A stretch of DNA of 64,000 bases from Orientallactaga sibirica (GCA_036365145.1 JAEOAD010000031.1:13488001-13552000), one strand, 5' to 3'. Counted from the first letter of the stretch, positions 10,389-22,907 are shown. A program made the numbers and translations. The notes: generated by a model from the sequence alone, not told the origin.

Positions 10389-10870
10389 TACTTTTTACCA
10401 AGTTTATCTGTGAATCTCTGTGCAGCGAGTGGTCTGATAGAACCATGGAGGATGCAATGGATTTGGATTTGGTCCCACTACTGTGCAGCACCATTTCCGG
10501 CACCCCTTTGGTGCTACCTCATCTTCCGGGTCTCCTACTCCAGGTCTTGCAGGCTAATATCACTCTCTGAATGGTGTAATCATGATATGGGGAGGGGTAC
10601 AGATCCTGTGGCATTTCAGAGTAAGGTATGTTGGTGATGGTTTCTATCCAGAGCCGTGAATAACTTGATGGGAGTAAGACTCTCATCTGCCTCCAAACTG
10701 GATACCTACCATGTCCTGGTCTAGAGTTTGCCATATATGAGAGAGTTGCATATCTCCTTTGAGTTGGTCTAGTGAGCCTATTTCTTAGAGAAGGCACCTT
10801 GCTCAACTTCCTGCTCCTTGGCTAGCTTGATATTCTGGTCCAGGAGTTCAGAAGGGGAAGATCCTAGAAG
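10389..10870 (-). other. Unclassified GC-richer block, possible processed pseudogene or repeat
   Basis: This block is richer in G+C than its neighbours. On the minus strand it gives partial reading frames with stops, including one of 95 codons (10519-10806) with a basic, tyrosine-rich composition. No start, splice sites, poly(A) tail or target duplication could be fixed, and I do not recognise the product. It could be an old processed pseudogene or part of a retroelement not seen elsewhere in the window. Confidence 0.3.
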
Positions 10871-11698
10871 TTGGTGAGTCATGTACTGATGTGCATGCAT
10901 ACAGGCATATACACAGACCTGTGATAGATCTACTTTTCAACTTGTTGGTGATAGAGGAATTCCCATTTGAGAGTTGTGGAGATGACTTACACATGACAAT
11001 TGACACCACAGAGGAGAACTGAGCTATGATAATATGGGTCACTGCACACTTCTCATAATTCAAAGGATGAGTACATTTTACATGATGCATGGCCACAAAG
11101 GAGTTGCATTTGGCAACAGAATGACAGGCAGTAATGATGAGAGGCAGGTTTTAGAGTGAAAATTTGAGATGACTCCTGGTTCCCCACAGGACATGACTGG
11201 TTGTTTGAATACATCTATGAACTGGCAGGGTAATGGACCCTGAGACTCCAAAAGACTATGCAAGGTCTTGAGTATAAAGAAATTTTGGCTATAAGATCTT
11301 ATCTACAGAACAGAGAGGGGAGAGGACCATGTACTTTAGCCACATAACGGTCTTCTGGCCCAAAATGTCAAGTTAGCACAAAACAATCAAATTTAATTTT
11401 AAGGCTTATAACACTGAGTCTGTACTCACTTTATAAGTTCCCCCATGCTTGTATAGTATTAACCATAGAGGAAGAATGTCTGATAGTATGAGGGTGCATG
11501 TGTGTGTGCATGTGTGTATGTAAGACAGTGAGGGAAAGACAGAAAGAGTGAAAGCAGGAGGATAGGAAAATGTTTTTATTTATTTCTTTTCATGCGATTT
11601 TGTCCTACCTTATGAACAAGAAATCTTGCATTATAATTTCTCATTGAGAAAAATATAATTTTGCATTGTACTCAAAAGTTGTTCAGCCAGTTGTGTTG
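10871..11698. other. No gene or repeat recognised
   Basis: Unique-looking 0.8 kb. Contains a short imperfect (TG)n at about 11495-11520 and a purine-rich patch at 11525-11570. Confidence 0.5.
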
Positions 11699-11845
11699 AA
11701 AATAAAAGAGAGACTAATGGAGAGTGGGAGGAGATATGATGGAGAGTGGAGATGTGAATGGGAAAATGGGGGAGGGGAGGGAAATATCATGGTTTATTGT
11801 CTGTAAGTATAGAAGTTGTCAATAAAAATTTTTTTTAAAAAGAAA
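11699..11845 (+). mobile_element. Strongly 5'-truncated L1 3' end (lineage A)
   Basis: Only the last part survives: AAAAGAGAGACTAATGGAG, GGGGAGGGAAATATCATGG, then AAGTTGTCAATAAAAATTTT and an A-rich tail. Same terminal sequence as the copies at 7222 and 20956. Confidence 0.75.
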
Positions 11846-14800
11846 ATTTAGGGATACATTACCTGGATCTGGGCCATTTATTTTTGTTGCCTATTTAACC
11901 CCAGAGGTATTTGAGTTTGGGGCTCTGACACATAGGATTTATTTGCAAATGCACAGTGAAACATGCAGTCATGGTCCTTGTTGATCCATTAGCTGCTTTA
12001 GAAACCCCAGAAGTCAGATAATGCCCAATTTCTTACATAGCATAGTCTTTATTTCCAACAATTATTCTGGTTTTCCATATGACCATTAACATGTAAATTT
12101 TAGTCATAAAGCACTGGGTGAATCTTTGATTGCTGCATTTTCAGCTATTAATGAATATGATGGACCATTAGCTCATAAACCTGCTCTTTCTAGCATTAAT
12201 TCACAACCTGGTCCAGTGACTATTAACCTGCTTGTTCCCTCATGAGTATAAAGACAATTACTTTTACTTTATTTATTACTGACTTTTATTATTTAATAGT
12301 CAAAGAATAGTAACCAATTAAACACACTGTGGAATAGTTTTCCTCTTGCTGAAGAATGTGCTTGTCATTGGCCAACAACTTGTATTCAAGGGAATAACGG
12401 AAGTGCAGAAATGGCTCTGTTTCAGTTGTGAGATCCCTTGGTTTTGGTAAGATGGCAGCCTGCATTGTTTTGCACTTGAGAATTGTGGGGCTAGTTCAAT
12501 ATTTATTAAGCAGGAAAAAGGTAAAAAAACATAAATAACATCTTAATGATGCATTGTCCTGAGGAAGACTATCAGTCTGATTTATATAATACCTCTCCCT
12601 CCTCCTTTTTATGAAAATACTTTTTATTGACTTCAATTACAAAGAATATTTCTAACTAACTCTTTATAGCCATAGTTAATGAAATAAGATTCATATTTAA
12701 TTAGGATCATTCCTCAGAGGCAAATTAACATGTGTATTTTAACCTAATTTCTCTCTGTGTATAGATTAAATGACTACTGTATTTGCTTGCAGTGTTGATT
12801 CACATAGGGAAGCCTATTTCTCAACAGAAGAAGTTAAACTGTACACAGATTAAGGAGTATATATTCTAAAATAGAGGCCAAGTCATAAAGTGTACCTGCT
12901 AAGTAACATTTCTTTTTCTTTGCTGGGGTTTAAGTGAACTAAAAAATAAGATAAAGCAATAAGGAAGATGCAAAAATATTATTAGTGTCCAAAGACATTG
13001 CAATAGGCAGTTGTTTATCCCCATTCAGAGTATGTACATTGTCTTTGTAGCCTGAGTCTCATCACATTCCATTATGTTTTTCTCTAATTCTTTTGTGGGT
13101 AATCATCATTAGCTACATATACTGCCTGGCAGGAACAAAAATGTCAAACTCTAATAAAGAGTAGATAGATGTAAGGAGGGTCAGGGGATAGGAAGGCAGT
13201 CAAGGGTACTTTCAGAAGTAAAAAAGAAACAATCCTTGGATTTGGCAATGAGAAGTCATATCACACTTGTGAGCTCATTTTCAGTGATATGGTTGGTATG
13301 TAAACCAGCTTGTAAGAGTATGAGAAATTTAAAGATGAAGATGTATAAATTCAAAACAAGAGAAGGTATAGGCATAATTTGGAAAGATGACAGTAAAAGA
13401 AGGGATAAGAATATAGTTAAGAGAGGCAGTAATTCTAAAGATTTTGTATTCAAATTTTAGATCAAGGAAGTAATACTTATTTGAAGGCGGTGGAAAAATC
13501 AGTAGAAAAATAGGGCCTTGAAAGAGTAAATAATGGATTTTGTATTGGAAAGGCAGAGGCAACACCTTAAAATCTGTGAACACACACACATACACTCATA
13601 CAGACCCCTCCTAGAAGTGAGGACTGGTACAGCACCCATGGGAAAACTTGGGAGGTAGGGTTACCAAGTAGTTGGAATATCAGGATGGGAGTGTAACTAT
13701 TTCAGAAATGATGGCTCAAGTGAGCATGGAGCCTCTGGAGGAGCTGTTTAGGACATGGAGTCTTTTCCTGTGGAAAAGTGAGGCAAGTTGAAGGTCTATA
13801 CTGTATTCCATCTTCCTTCCAGCCTTCCTATCAGCTGCTGTTGAAACAAAATGTATACTTTCAGAGCCTTTGGGAGGGTGTGGTCTGAGTCAGTGCTACT
13901 CAATTACTGAATTCTCATAAAATATGGAAGTCACACCAGCTTTGACTCAACTCACTTATTGCTTCATGGAGAAAGTCTACTTTGATAAAGGATACCAGAT
14001 GAACCAATTGGAGCATTCAGCAGCATTTCTGGGACAAGTTCTGTATCTTGTAGAGAACTCATGAGAGATTCTCCAACACATATTTGGAGAAACACTGGTT
14101 TTAGCCATTCATGGCAATTTTATTCTACTTATTTGTGAATGATTAGGGAGATTGACATTTGGCTGTTGGCAACCTGATATGAAGGAAGGGGTGCTTACTA
14201 GAAGGACTTTAAAAAATTGTCCTTGTTCAAAAGAAAAGGACCTGACATTTTTGCACTGCCATTCCATCTGCCTAAATGCAGCCCATGGGACTGTCTGAGT
14301 CAGCACTCCCAACAGAAGGCATAGGTGGGGTCATCATGAAGAACGGGACCAGAGCCTGGGCATATCAGATCGGGAACCCACTCGTCCACTGTACAGAACA
14401 TTCACAACAAACATTCTGGATGCTAGAAGTTCCATGGTTGCTGAATTGAAGATTATTTCTAAGCCCAAGGTAGGTGGTATATTTTTCAAAAATAAAACAA
14501 ATGATGAACTTATTCTAATATTCCAGTTCAAGTTTATAAAATTTTCTTATTTAATTGTATCAAGTTTATATCTGACTCTTCCCCCCATGTCAAAAATCTA
14601 AATTCTCACCGACACCAGGAAAGTTACTAATACTTTATTCCAAATGTGTGTGAAAGAGTCTCGAAATAGTATTATCAGTACAATTAACAAGACTATAACT
14701 GCAGAAAACAGTTTCAGATGTTTTTTAAAAATGTAATTCTTTATGTCTTCAGAGTACTGCTGCAGTGTTGAGAACTTAAATTGTTGTGAATGATATCAAC

Positions 14801-14950
14801 TGGTGTAGTTCCCTGCATGGCTATGTCCCCAACTTGATGTTTATTAATTAGATACATTTATTTCATTTTGCTTTTAATTTCAAGGAATCATTTTTTAGAA
14901 TTTAATTTGGTTTTATAATTATATTAAATGCTATCATGGCATCAAAATCA
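11846..14950. other. Long unique stretch with AT-rich, conserved-looking islands
   Basis: Three kilobases with no young repeat and no recognisable exon. 12050-12310 contains dense homeodomain-like cores (ATTAATGAAT, CATTAATTC, ACAATTAC) with little low-complexity sequence, the look of a conserved non-coding element. Open frames at 13236-13595 are shadows of each other on opposite strands in AT-rich DNA. CA-rich patch near 13580. Confidence 0.4.
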
Positions 14951-14989
14951 AATCAATAAATATTCAGAGAAGTGGAGTTTCTATATTTA

Positions 14990-15560
14990 TCCCTTTGATC
15001 TTCCTTCTTTCACAGTTAACACTTGACAAAATGTTACATTATTTTTCCACTGGTGGATGAAAATATATGTATTAATTTTCTTTTTATTATATAAATGGCA
15101 AAACATAATTTTTCACCTTACATTTCTTACTTTTTGTTATATTTCCAATATCTTGGAATAAATTCATAGTAGTATACGCTTATACTCTCATTTTCTTTGA
15201 CAGTTTGGATATATCACAATTTTTCAACTTGCTTCCTTCTTATGCACATTTGGATTATTGCCAGTCTTCTGTTATTAAATATGTGTCCCAAATGATAGCC
15301 TTGTGTATAAATCCTTTTATATCTTTGTCAGTGTATCTTTAGTTTGGATTCCAAAAGTAGTCTATTAAGGTCTGATAGGAAGTTTAGATATGATCTCACT
15401 AGATGTTATCAAATTCTTCTCCATAAGTTTTGTAACATATTTATATTGTTTTCAAAGAGTATGATTTTGTCTGTATTACCAAGCCTTCTATTCAAAATAA
15501 AAATGCTTTTGGCTATTCATCAGTCCCACTTAAGTGAAATTTTAATTTGCCTCTGTCTTA
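14990..15560 (-). repeat. Possible old L1, antisense
   Basis: TTTGGATTATTGCCAGTCTTC, a TCCTTTTATATCTTTGTC block and TTCCAAAAGTAG follow the order of the antisense L1 3' region (..TTGGGTTGTTTCCAG.., ..GTGGACATATG.., ..CTAGAAGTGG..). Highly diverged, boundaries uncertain. Confidence 0.4.
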
Positions 15561-16050
15561 TTTTGAGTTAAGTATCAATCAAAGAAAGCAGAACCATTGG
15601 GGTGAGTCAGAAATGATTTTATAGACTTTTATAATTGTGAGAACAGATTAGAATGTCTATTTATGATTGTTGTATCTCTGTGTTCTGCTAGGAACAGAAG
15701 TTAGCAGGGCAGGCCATGTACAAGATCAAAATGCATGAGCTATGATAAACAGGAGCTTGAGAGAGTGAGCCAGAAGCTGTGAGGTTGAACTGGAACCAAC
15801 TTTTGAACCTCAGCTCTCCTAGGTTTTTGACTTTGATGGTGTAAGGGAGGTGGAAGTCGGTAGTGGACAAACTTCAGGGAACCAGTTTTCCTTTGATGGC
15901 TGGGGTGAGGGGGAAGTCAAAAGTAGAGAACTACAAAGACAGGAGCTGCTGCCTGACTGCAGCCCCCAACACATGGCAAGCTACCAGATAAGAGGAAGAT
16001 ATGCAGAATGGTTTACCCTGACCTTCTGAGTATAAATAGCTATGACAGAT
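15561..16050. other. No gene recognised; possible old LTR
   Basis: AAAGCAGAACCATTGGGG followed by a TTATAATTGTGAG block vaguely recalls the reverse of an MLT2-type LTR, but the match is too weak to call. Confidence 0.3.
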
Positions 16051-16054
16051 TATT

Positions 16055-17450
16055 TTGTGGGCATTTTTGGTATTGAGTTGTATGTGTTTTAAAAATGTTA
16101 TGAAATTAACTGACCACTTGATTCTTGGCTTGAAAACAATTATTATTGTTATTATTATTATTATTTTTTTACCATTCCTTGGGTTACTTTTTTATCTTCT
16201 TAATTGTTTCTGTTTTTTTTTTTTTTTTTGTGTGTGTGCATGCAAATACTCCTTAGTGTGATGTAATACCATTAAATTTTGCTTTTGTTGCCTGTGCATT
16301 TGGTGTCATAGCCACAGACATTGCCATAACCAATGTCAGGAAGCTATCAACTTATATTTCCTTTTATGGGGTTTGGTGATTTTATGTCTTAGGTTCACAT
16401 ATTTAATCTGTTTTGAATTGATTTTTATATGTGGTATAATGATTCAATTTCATGTTTTGCATGTCAATATCCAGGTATTCCTAGCTTCATTTGTTGAAGA
16501 AACTCTTTTTTCTACTGTATTTTCCTTGTTTGAAAATTGTGGATCATAACAAAAAGGGCAGGAGACCTGAATAAATTATTTTCCAAGGAAAATGCAAGTG
16601 AGCAACAGGTATATGAAAAGGTGTTCAACATTATAGATTGTTAGGGAAATGTAAACCAGAACCACAATGATATACCACTGGATACCTGTTAACATAGATA
16701 TCGTTAGCAGTGAAAGATTATGGATTCATTGACAGAAGATATGGGAAAAGGGAATTTATCTGTTTGAGGTGGAACTGTGAATTGGTATAAGCTATTATGC
16801 AAAATATTAAGACAATTCTTCAAACACTAAAAATATAAAATAGAATTTGATTCAGTGGTCCTTCTTCTAAAGGAAATAAGTGTCCATATTGAAACCATAT
16901 CTGTACTCTCCTGTGCATTGCAGCATTTGCCACAGACATAGGAGTATTTCAGAAGCTGGGCCTGATGGTGCACACCTTTAATTCCAGCATTTGGGAGGCA
17001 GAAGTAGGAGGATCTCCATTAGTTCGAGGCTACCCTGAGAATACAGAGTGAATTCCAGGTCTCGGGTGTTTGCTAGTAATTGAAAGGAAAATATAGCAAG
17101 TGAATGCAACAGGATGGGATTCCATCATAAAAGGAAATAAAACCCCGCAATCTGTAACAACCTGAGTGAACCTGGAGGGTGTTATATTAAGGGAATAAGA
17201 CAGGCATAGGAAGATACACTGCATTATCTCACATGTGTATGCCAAAGCAGTCAGACTCATAGCCTGAGAGTAGAAGAGTGGCTCTCAGGGGCTGAGGTGG
17301 GGAAAACAAAGGAGATGTTGGTTAAAGGGCACAGACAGGTACCATATCACTTTGATGCATATGAACATACAGCTACATGGTAAATGGAATGCTGAGGAAA
17401 GTATATCACATTGTCTATGTTGTCATAAGAAATAATCCACCTCATCCAAG
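16055..17450 (+). mobile_element. Old L1 ORF2 3' region with inverted 5' part
   Basis: 16055-16552 is antisense L1 ORF2: GCTTTTGTTGCCTGTGCATT, TGGTGTCATAGCC and TTCATTTGTTGAAGAAACTC are standard antisense landmarks. From 16553 the sense strand begins at AAAAAGGGCAGGAGACCTGA and runs through CAACAGGTATATGAAAAGG, AACCACAATGATATACCAC and on past 17200. In an intact L1 the two breakpoints are almost adjacent, so this is one insertion whose 5' half was inverted, as in twin priming. A B1 fragment sits inside at 16954-17063. No frame is open. Confidence 0.75.
16954..17063 (+). mobile_element. B1 SINE, 3'-incomplete
   Basis: AGCTGGGCCTGATGGTGC, TTTAATTCCAGCATTTGGG and GAATACAGAGTGAATTCCAGG mark a B1 of the dipodoid type, which carries the ACTATATAGTGAATTCCAGG-like segment. 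The end after TTCCAGG is missing. It is inserted in the sense part of the old L1. Confidence 0.8.
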
Positions 17451-17459
17451 GCCAAACAT

Positions 17460-17735
17460 TGTCTTAGTCTGTTTTGTACTTTACTGGAACACCTCAGACT
17501 AGGTCATTTATAAATACCAGGTTTATTCTCATCATTATGGAGCCTAGGAAGTCCAACAACAAGGAGTTGATATCTATTGAGAGCTTTCCTGCTGTGTCCT
17601 CACATGATGAGTAAAACAGGAGGAGGGAGAGAAATTCTCGCAGATGCTTTTTATATAACAACATTAAATATTAAGTTCCTTTCATTGAGCCTTACCTCCC
17701 AATGTTATTTCATGTGATTAAGTTTCCCAGATGGA
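17460..17735 (-). mobile_element. MaLR LTR (MST/MLT1-like), antisense
   Basis: TTGTCTTAGTCTGTTTTGTAC, TCATTTATAAATACCAGG and CCTAGGAAGTCCAACAAC follow the reversed start-to-middle order of MST/MLT1 LTRs. Diverged and without a visible target duplication. Confidence 0.65.
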
Positions 17736-18244
17736 TACTGGAGTTGCATTCAGACTATTCTTATTAATGTTGATGTATAAATACCATAATTAATTCAACT
17801 ATTTTCTTATTATTTGACATGCATTTCATTTCTTTGAACACTATGGGTATGTGTAAATAAGATATTTAGGGATATTAATACCCTGTGAAATAATCTACAA
17901 TGCTAATTTTTCTTATAAGGAGAACAAAGATGCCAACTTCCAAGTGCCCTAAATAAAAATAGTCAAAATGGCATTTGGCCACTGTCCATTGTGTTGATTA
18001 CTAGGGAAGCACCCACATCTCCTCCATGACAGAAACAAGAACTAACTGTGTCCTGAGAGTTGACCATAAGTGGACAGCTTCCTGAGTACTCCTCTTAAGA
18101 TTAACTGGTACTGTTAATTATTGAATATTAATCAGTCATTTAATATCATTCAAGAATAAAGATGGAACCCCAACCCAATGGCAAGGAAGAGCATGCACAA
18201 AGAATGAGTGTCATAATTACCTTAACAAGAAAGTAATGGTGATA
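17736..18244. other. No gene or repeat recognised
   Basis: AT-rich 0.5 kb without a supportable feature. Confidence 0.5.
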
Positions 18245-18560
18245 CACCAAAAGAAACCATTTTCTCACTTTTCCCATCTAATTAATGTTTTCTAGAAATC
18301 ATTTTGGGTGCATTGGTTCTCTTCTAATTCCTTTTTAATGATGGCATAATACTCTATGACACAGAAGTATTGTAATCCAATTGTTTTTTTATTAATGTAC
18401 CTGCACTTCACATCTGTTCCTTTCATATTATATGAGAGTGCTGGTGTTTTTTAAATCTATAATAGACCATCACAACTTGGATATATTGGTTAAATGATAC
18501 CTTTATTTTTAGTTTAAATGATCATTCTTGGTTACTTTTCTAAAAATTACTGCATAATAC
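18245..18560 (-). repeat. Possible old L1 3' region, antisense
   Basis: TTCTAATTCCTTTTTAATG and GCATAATACTCTATGACAC resemble the antisense L1 passage on the body of ORF2 C-terminus (TTTTTAATGGCTGCATAGTA). Diverged. Confidence 0.4.
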
Positions 18561-18704
18561 ATAATACACATTTTAACTAGCAAAGTAAATTGCTTGTGGA
18601 TCTCTCCAAATATTCACCATCAACAAATATAAATATTTTAAAAGAAGCTTTTCTACTCTGATGAGTGTGTTACCTTACTGTTACTTTAATAACTTCCTTT
18701 TCAT

Positions 18705-18730
18705 TTTTAAAAATATTTTATTTATTTGAA

Positions 18731-18765
<35 letters not shown>

Positions 18766-18917
18766 ATGGGCATGGCAAGGCCTCCAGACACTGCAAATGA
18801 ACTCCAGATGCATGGGACCCCTTGTGCATCTGGCTTACATGGGTCCTGGAGAGTCGAATTGGGATCCTTTGGCTTTGAAGACAAATGCCTCTTAACTGCT
18901 AAGCCATCTCGCCAGCA
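18705..18917 (-). mobile_element. DIP SINE with (GA)n, antisense
   Basis: Tail AAATATTTTATTTATTTG, a GA run of about 35 bp, core CTCCAGATGCATGGGACC and terminal GCTAAGCCATCTCGCCAGC. A clear target duplication was not found. Confidence 0.87.
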
Positions 18918-19975
18918 GAATCACTATTTGCCTTCTCCATTCTGATATTGGGTAACCATATTCTTTGCCAATTTTCCTATTTGGGTGACTTGTTTTGTCA
19001 CTTTTCAAAGCTTTTTGCATTGTCCAGAAAATACTTGTGTTATTTGCATAGAAACTATGTTTTCCAGCTTCATCATGTGGATACTAACATACATGTATGA
19101 CAAAAATGTTGTAACTTTTGGAATAGTAAACAAAATTCTTCAGCTTAAAAGAACAGTTCTGGGTTTCTTGCTTCTGTTAACTTCTTCTCCTCATCCATAA
19201 GTTGTATAGGTATGCTTCTGGATGTTATAAGATTTTTCTTTTTCTTTTTGCCACTGCAGATTTAGTGATGAGTGGGGAAGATGATGGATGTAGTGAGTCC
19301 ATCAGGAATCCAATAGATAATAGGATGGGTACAATCACAGTAGAGTGTGTTAAAGTCAGCTGTATCTCTTCAGTATAAAAACTAAACAACAACCTCCTTC
19401 CCCATTATTGGTCTAAACATGACCTGCCAATCAAAGGTTCTTCCAAGAACAGTTTTAGCAGTAGAGATAAATGTGCCTCCTCTCCACACAAGCTCTGATC
19501 TGTTCTCTCTCCATACCTCACTTGAACACTCTTGGTTTCTCTTGTTCTCTTACAACAAAAGCTTTCATAACTTCCTAGGCCAGGCCAGGCTGATGTCCAG
19601 AAATGTTCGAGCTTCTTAAATTTTGCTCCTAAATCTACTCTCTGTTCCTACATTTACTGTGTCATGACTTTTTACAGTAATTCTTAAATACCTGATCAAT
19701 GGGAACCAGACATCTCCACTTAATCCAGCCAATCTTCTGGGGTCGATGGCTCCTTTTTCAAAAGTTAATACATTCCTATAAGACTTTAGTCAGTTCTTTG
19801 GGAAGAAAATATGGCTTCTCAGGCACAAAATTCCATAGGAGTAGTATCTTTAGGAAGGAAATCTTTTTTTTTTTTTTGCAGGAGTTATTGACAATAGGTT
19901 CTTTGAGAACTTGAGCATATCACCACAGCTTTGTTCTGGGTGGGAAATATGGCTTTCCCCTTTGTTAGCCATGGA
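18918..19975. other. No gene or repeat recognised
   Basis: One kilobase of unique-looking sequence. Short T-rich tracts at 19867-19879. The small open frames lack recognisable content. Confidence 0.5.
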
Positions 19976-19979
19976 AACT

Positions 19980-20135
19980 ATAGCATGTTACTTGTTACTT
20001 AACTTGTCTGAACTCTGTAGTCTTGAAAGTAACATACAGACTATGTCACCTGTCCTTCATAGGGTTATAATAAGAATTCAATGAAGCAAAACTTACCTAA
20101 AAAGTGTTAGTACAAGAATAACACAGTAGTGTGAA
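19980..20135 (+). repeat. MIR SINE
   Basis: TTACTTAACTTGTCTGAAC, a degraded CATCTGTAAAATG part and TTCATAGGGTTATAATAAG followed by AATTCAATGAAGCA match the MIR 3' half. Confidence 0.7.
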
Positions 20136-20351
20136 TTACATGACTTCTATATCCATTTTCTCTTTTTTAGATTAAAATTTCTTAGATATTCCCAATTAAA
20201 TAAGAAAGGGATAACAAAAGTCTAAAATATGAGATTTATGGATCACAGATTCTTTAATTTTATTTTATAATATTTTGCCAAAGGTTATGATTTATAAATT
20301 TAGTGCAATGCATAGCAAAGTCCTAGCTGATTCATTGTAGAAATTGACAAT

Positions 20352-20554
20352 CTTGGGCTGGAGGAATGACTCAACAGTTGGGGAGCTTGATCACAAAGTC
20401 TAACAACCTGGGCTCAATTCCCTAATAACCATATAAAGCCAGATGCACGGGGATGTGCACATGTCTTGAGTTTGTTTGCAGCAGCTGGAGGTCTTGGCAT
20501 ATCCATTCTGTCTGTCTCTCTTTTCTCTATCTCTCTTGGCTTGTAAATAAGTAA

Positions 20555-20592
<38 letters not shown>
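20352..20592 (+). mobile_element. DIP SINE inserted in L1
   Basis: Target duplication AAATTGACAAT at 20341-20351 and 20593-20603; removing the element restores the L1 sequence. Head GGGCTGGAGGAATGACTCAA; tail is a long (AAAT)n run at 20550-20592. Confidence 0.92.
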
Positions 20593-20593
<1 letters not shown>

Positions 20594-20955
20594 AATTGAC
20601 AATATAATCCTAAAAGTCTTATGCCAAGTCAAAGGACCTAGAATACTATAGTAATCTTGAAAAAGTTGAATGACACACTACTCAACTGAAAAATTCACTA
20701 AAAAACTACATTAATTAGGACTTTGTGGTTCTGGCTTTGAGGATAGATTTCTATATCAATGAAATGGGATTGAGAAACCATTTTAATCTAAGAACATCTA
20801 AGATCAAATTATTCTAAACATGATGTCAAGATCAATGCAAGAAAAAAATGGTATTTCCAACAAATGGTAATTGGGCAACTGAATATGCATATGCAAATGA
20901 AGTTGGACCCCTACATCATACCACATATAAAAATAATCTCAATTAAAAACTCATT

Positions 20956-21956
20956 ACCTGGGATGGGTGAGTTGTTGGCCAAGGAGGTCTCTGTAGCCTC
21001 CAAAACATTAAAGGCTTTTCCCAAAGCCCTTGGTTTCCCTTGAGAAACAGATAGTAAGACCCTATTGCTGAAGACATCTCTTGCCTGAGAGGCAAGGTCA
21101 CTGAGAAAGCAAGCTGGTGTGGAGCAGAAAACCTTCTCCATGTAGACCAGCCAACTGAAAGCTGGAAAAAGCTGCACTGCATGCAGCGTATGGGAGACAG
21201 AAGTCATCAACAGTGAAAACAGTGGACGCTGAATATTCAAGCTTGACCAGACAGGCCCAATGACTGAATGGGTGCAATAGTGGCATGTCTACTCTTGGGG
21301 TAACCAACTGCTCCATAATTGGACTGAAGGCCCTCTCTATGGGAGGGAATACATACCTGGTACTGAAAAACCTTAGTAAAAGTCTATGGTAGGTGAGGTC
21401 ATGAGCCTTAGGGGAATAAGCCTGCTCTTGTCTGACTAAATGTATATATTATTCCCACCAAGCTGCCCTGAAAGCACTACACTTAATGTTCATACTCACA
21501 TATTAATGCTACTCTCACTTCTGGTTAGAGAAGCTTCTCTTTTCAGATGGCGATGGCCACTGGGATGACCCAAAAGGCAACATAGTGCTCAGAAGAAGGG
21601 ATGGAGGAGTTCCCAGCACTGAAACACCTCTGTCACACCCTACAAGGCTCAGGGACCATTGCGGAAGAGGGGGCGGATAGAATGGAAGAGCCAAAGGAAG
21701 GGTATGACCTACTACAATGCAACTGCCCAGACAGAAATTGGCCTTGATATCCATGACCTTGCAGTGCCTAGCAATACCTCCGCAAGACCCTCAAAATAGA
21801 AGAAAAAGATGATGTCATCAAGTTAAAAGAGAGACTAATGGAGAGAGGGAGGGGATATGATGGAGACTGGAGTTCTAAAGTGGAATGGGTGGAGGGGAGG
21901 GAAATATCAGGTGGGTTTTTTTGTATGTAAGTATAAAAGTCAATAAAAAACAATAA
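20956..21956 (+). mobile_element. L1 3' end, longest lineage A copy, inserted in older L1
   Basis: Flanked by AATTAAAAACTCATT (20941-20955) and AATTAAAAAAAACTCATT (about 21956-21972). Starts inside the presumed 3' UTR and includes GGGTAACCAACTGCTCC, ATTGGACTGAAGGCCC, GGTTAGAGAAGCTTCTC and the terminal GTCAATAAAAAACAATAA. It shares landmarks with lineage B elements (a GCAATAGTGGCA..GGGTAACCA block and a CTCAGGGA..AGAGGGGGC..AGAATG block), which supports assigning both to L1 3' UTRs. Minus-strand frames of up to 109 codons inside it are incidental. Confidence 0.7.
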
Positions 21957-22256
21957 TTAAAAAAAACTCATTTCAAAGTCTTAGAGAAACATGGAAGTAA
22001 ATTTTCATAACCTTGGGTTAAGTGATGATTTCTTTATCTCAAAGCATAAGCAAAACACAAAAAAACTGGTAAATTGTACTTGGTCAAAACTTTACACTTT
22101 TATATTAAAGGTCACTATAAGAAGGGGAAAATACAACCCATGGATGGGGAGAAGTGTTTGTTGATAAGATATCTCAATTGGGTGTAGTATCTAGCATATA
22201 TAGAGAACAGCTACCTGTGAAAAATAAAGACAAGTAATCTAATTAAAAATGGGCAG

Positions 22257-22460
22257 AGGAGGGGTTTCAGAGATGGCTCAGCAGTTCAGGCACTTGCCTG
22301 CAAAGCATATGGCCCGGGTTTAATTCCCCAGTGTCCACATAAAGTGGCACATACATCTGTAGTTCATTTGCAGAGACTAGAGGCCCTGGTGTGCCCATTC
22401 TCTCTCTTTCTATCTCTTTCTCTCTTCTCTCTCTCTCTGCTTGCAAATAAATAAATATAT
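22257..22460 (+). mobile_element. DIP SINE inserted in L1
   Basis: Target duplication TAAAAATGGGCA at 22245-22254 and again at about 22462-22473. Head GTTTCAGAGATGGCTCAGC, core AAAGTGGCACATACATC lacking the usual CCAGATGCACAAGG stretch, so there is a small internal deletion. Confidence 0.88.
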
Positions 22461-22836
22461 TTAAAAATGGGCAAATGATAGAAATAAATATTTCTCCAAG
22501 ATGGTACACCAGTTGGCCCAAGAAGAGATGTTCAGCACCCATAGTCATTACAGAAATAAAATTTCAAAACCATAACAAAATATTACTTCATATCCACAAA
22601 GAGAGTTATCCTAAAAAGATCAAATAAGTTTAACAAAGATACGGAGAAATCAGAACTTTCATATACTTCTAGTGAGATTAAAAAGTAACAGCCCCTTGGT
22701 AAAATAAGTTGATGCCTCAAAAGGTTAAACATAGAGTTACCATTTGAATAAATAATGTTATTCCTATGTATGCACAAAAGAGAAACTGAAATGTATGTCT
22801 ACTCCAAAGCTGGTACATAATGTTCATCATAGTCTT

Positions 22837-22851
22837 TTTAGTTTATTTTTA

Positions 22852-22907
<56 letters not shown>

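Noticed and set aside
10118..10570. 150-codon plus frame
   Set aside because: Most of it is the antisense DIP at 10167-10378 read through its (TTTA)n tail.
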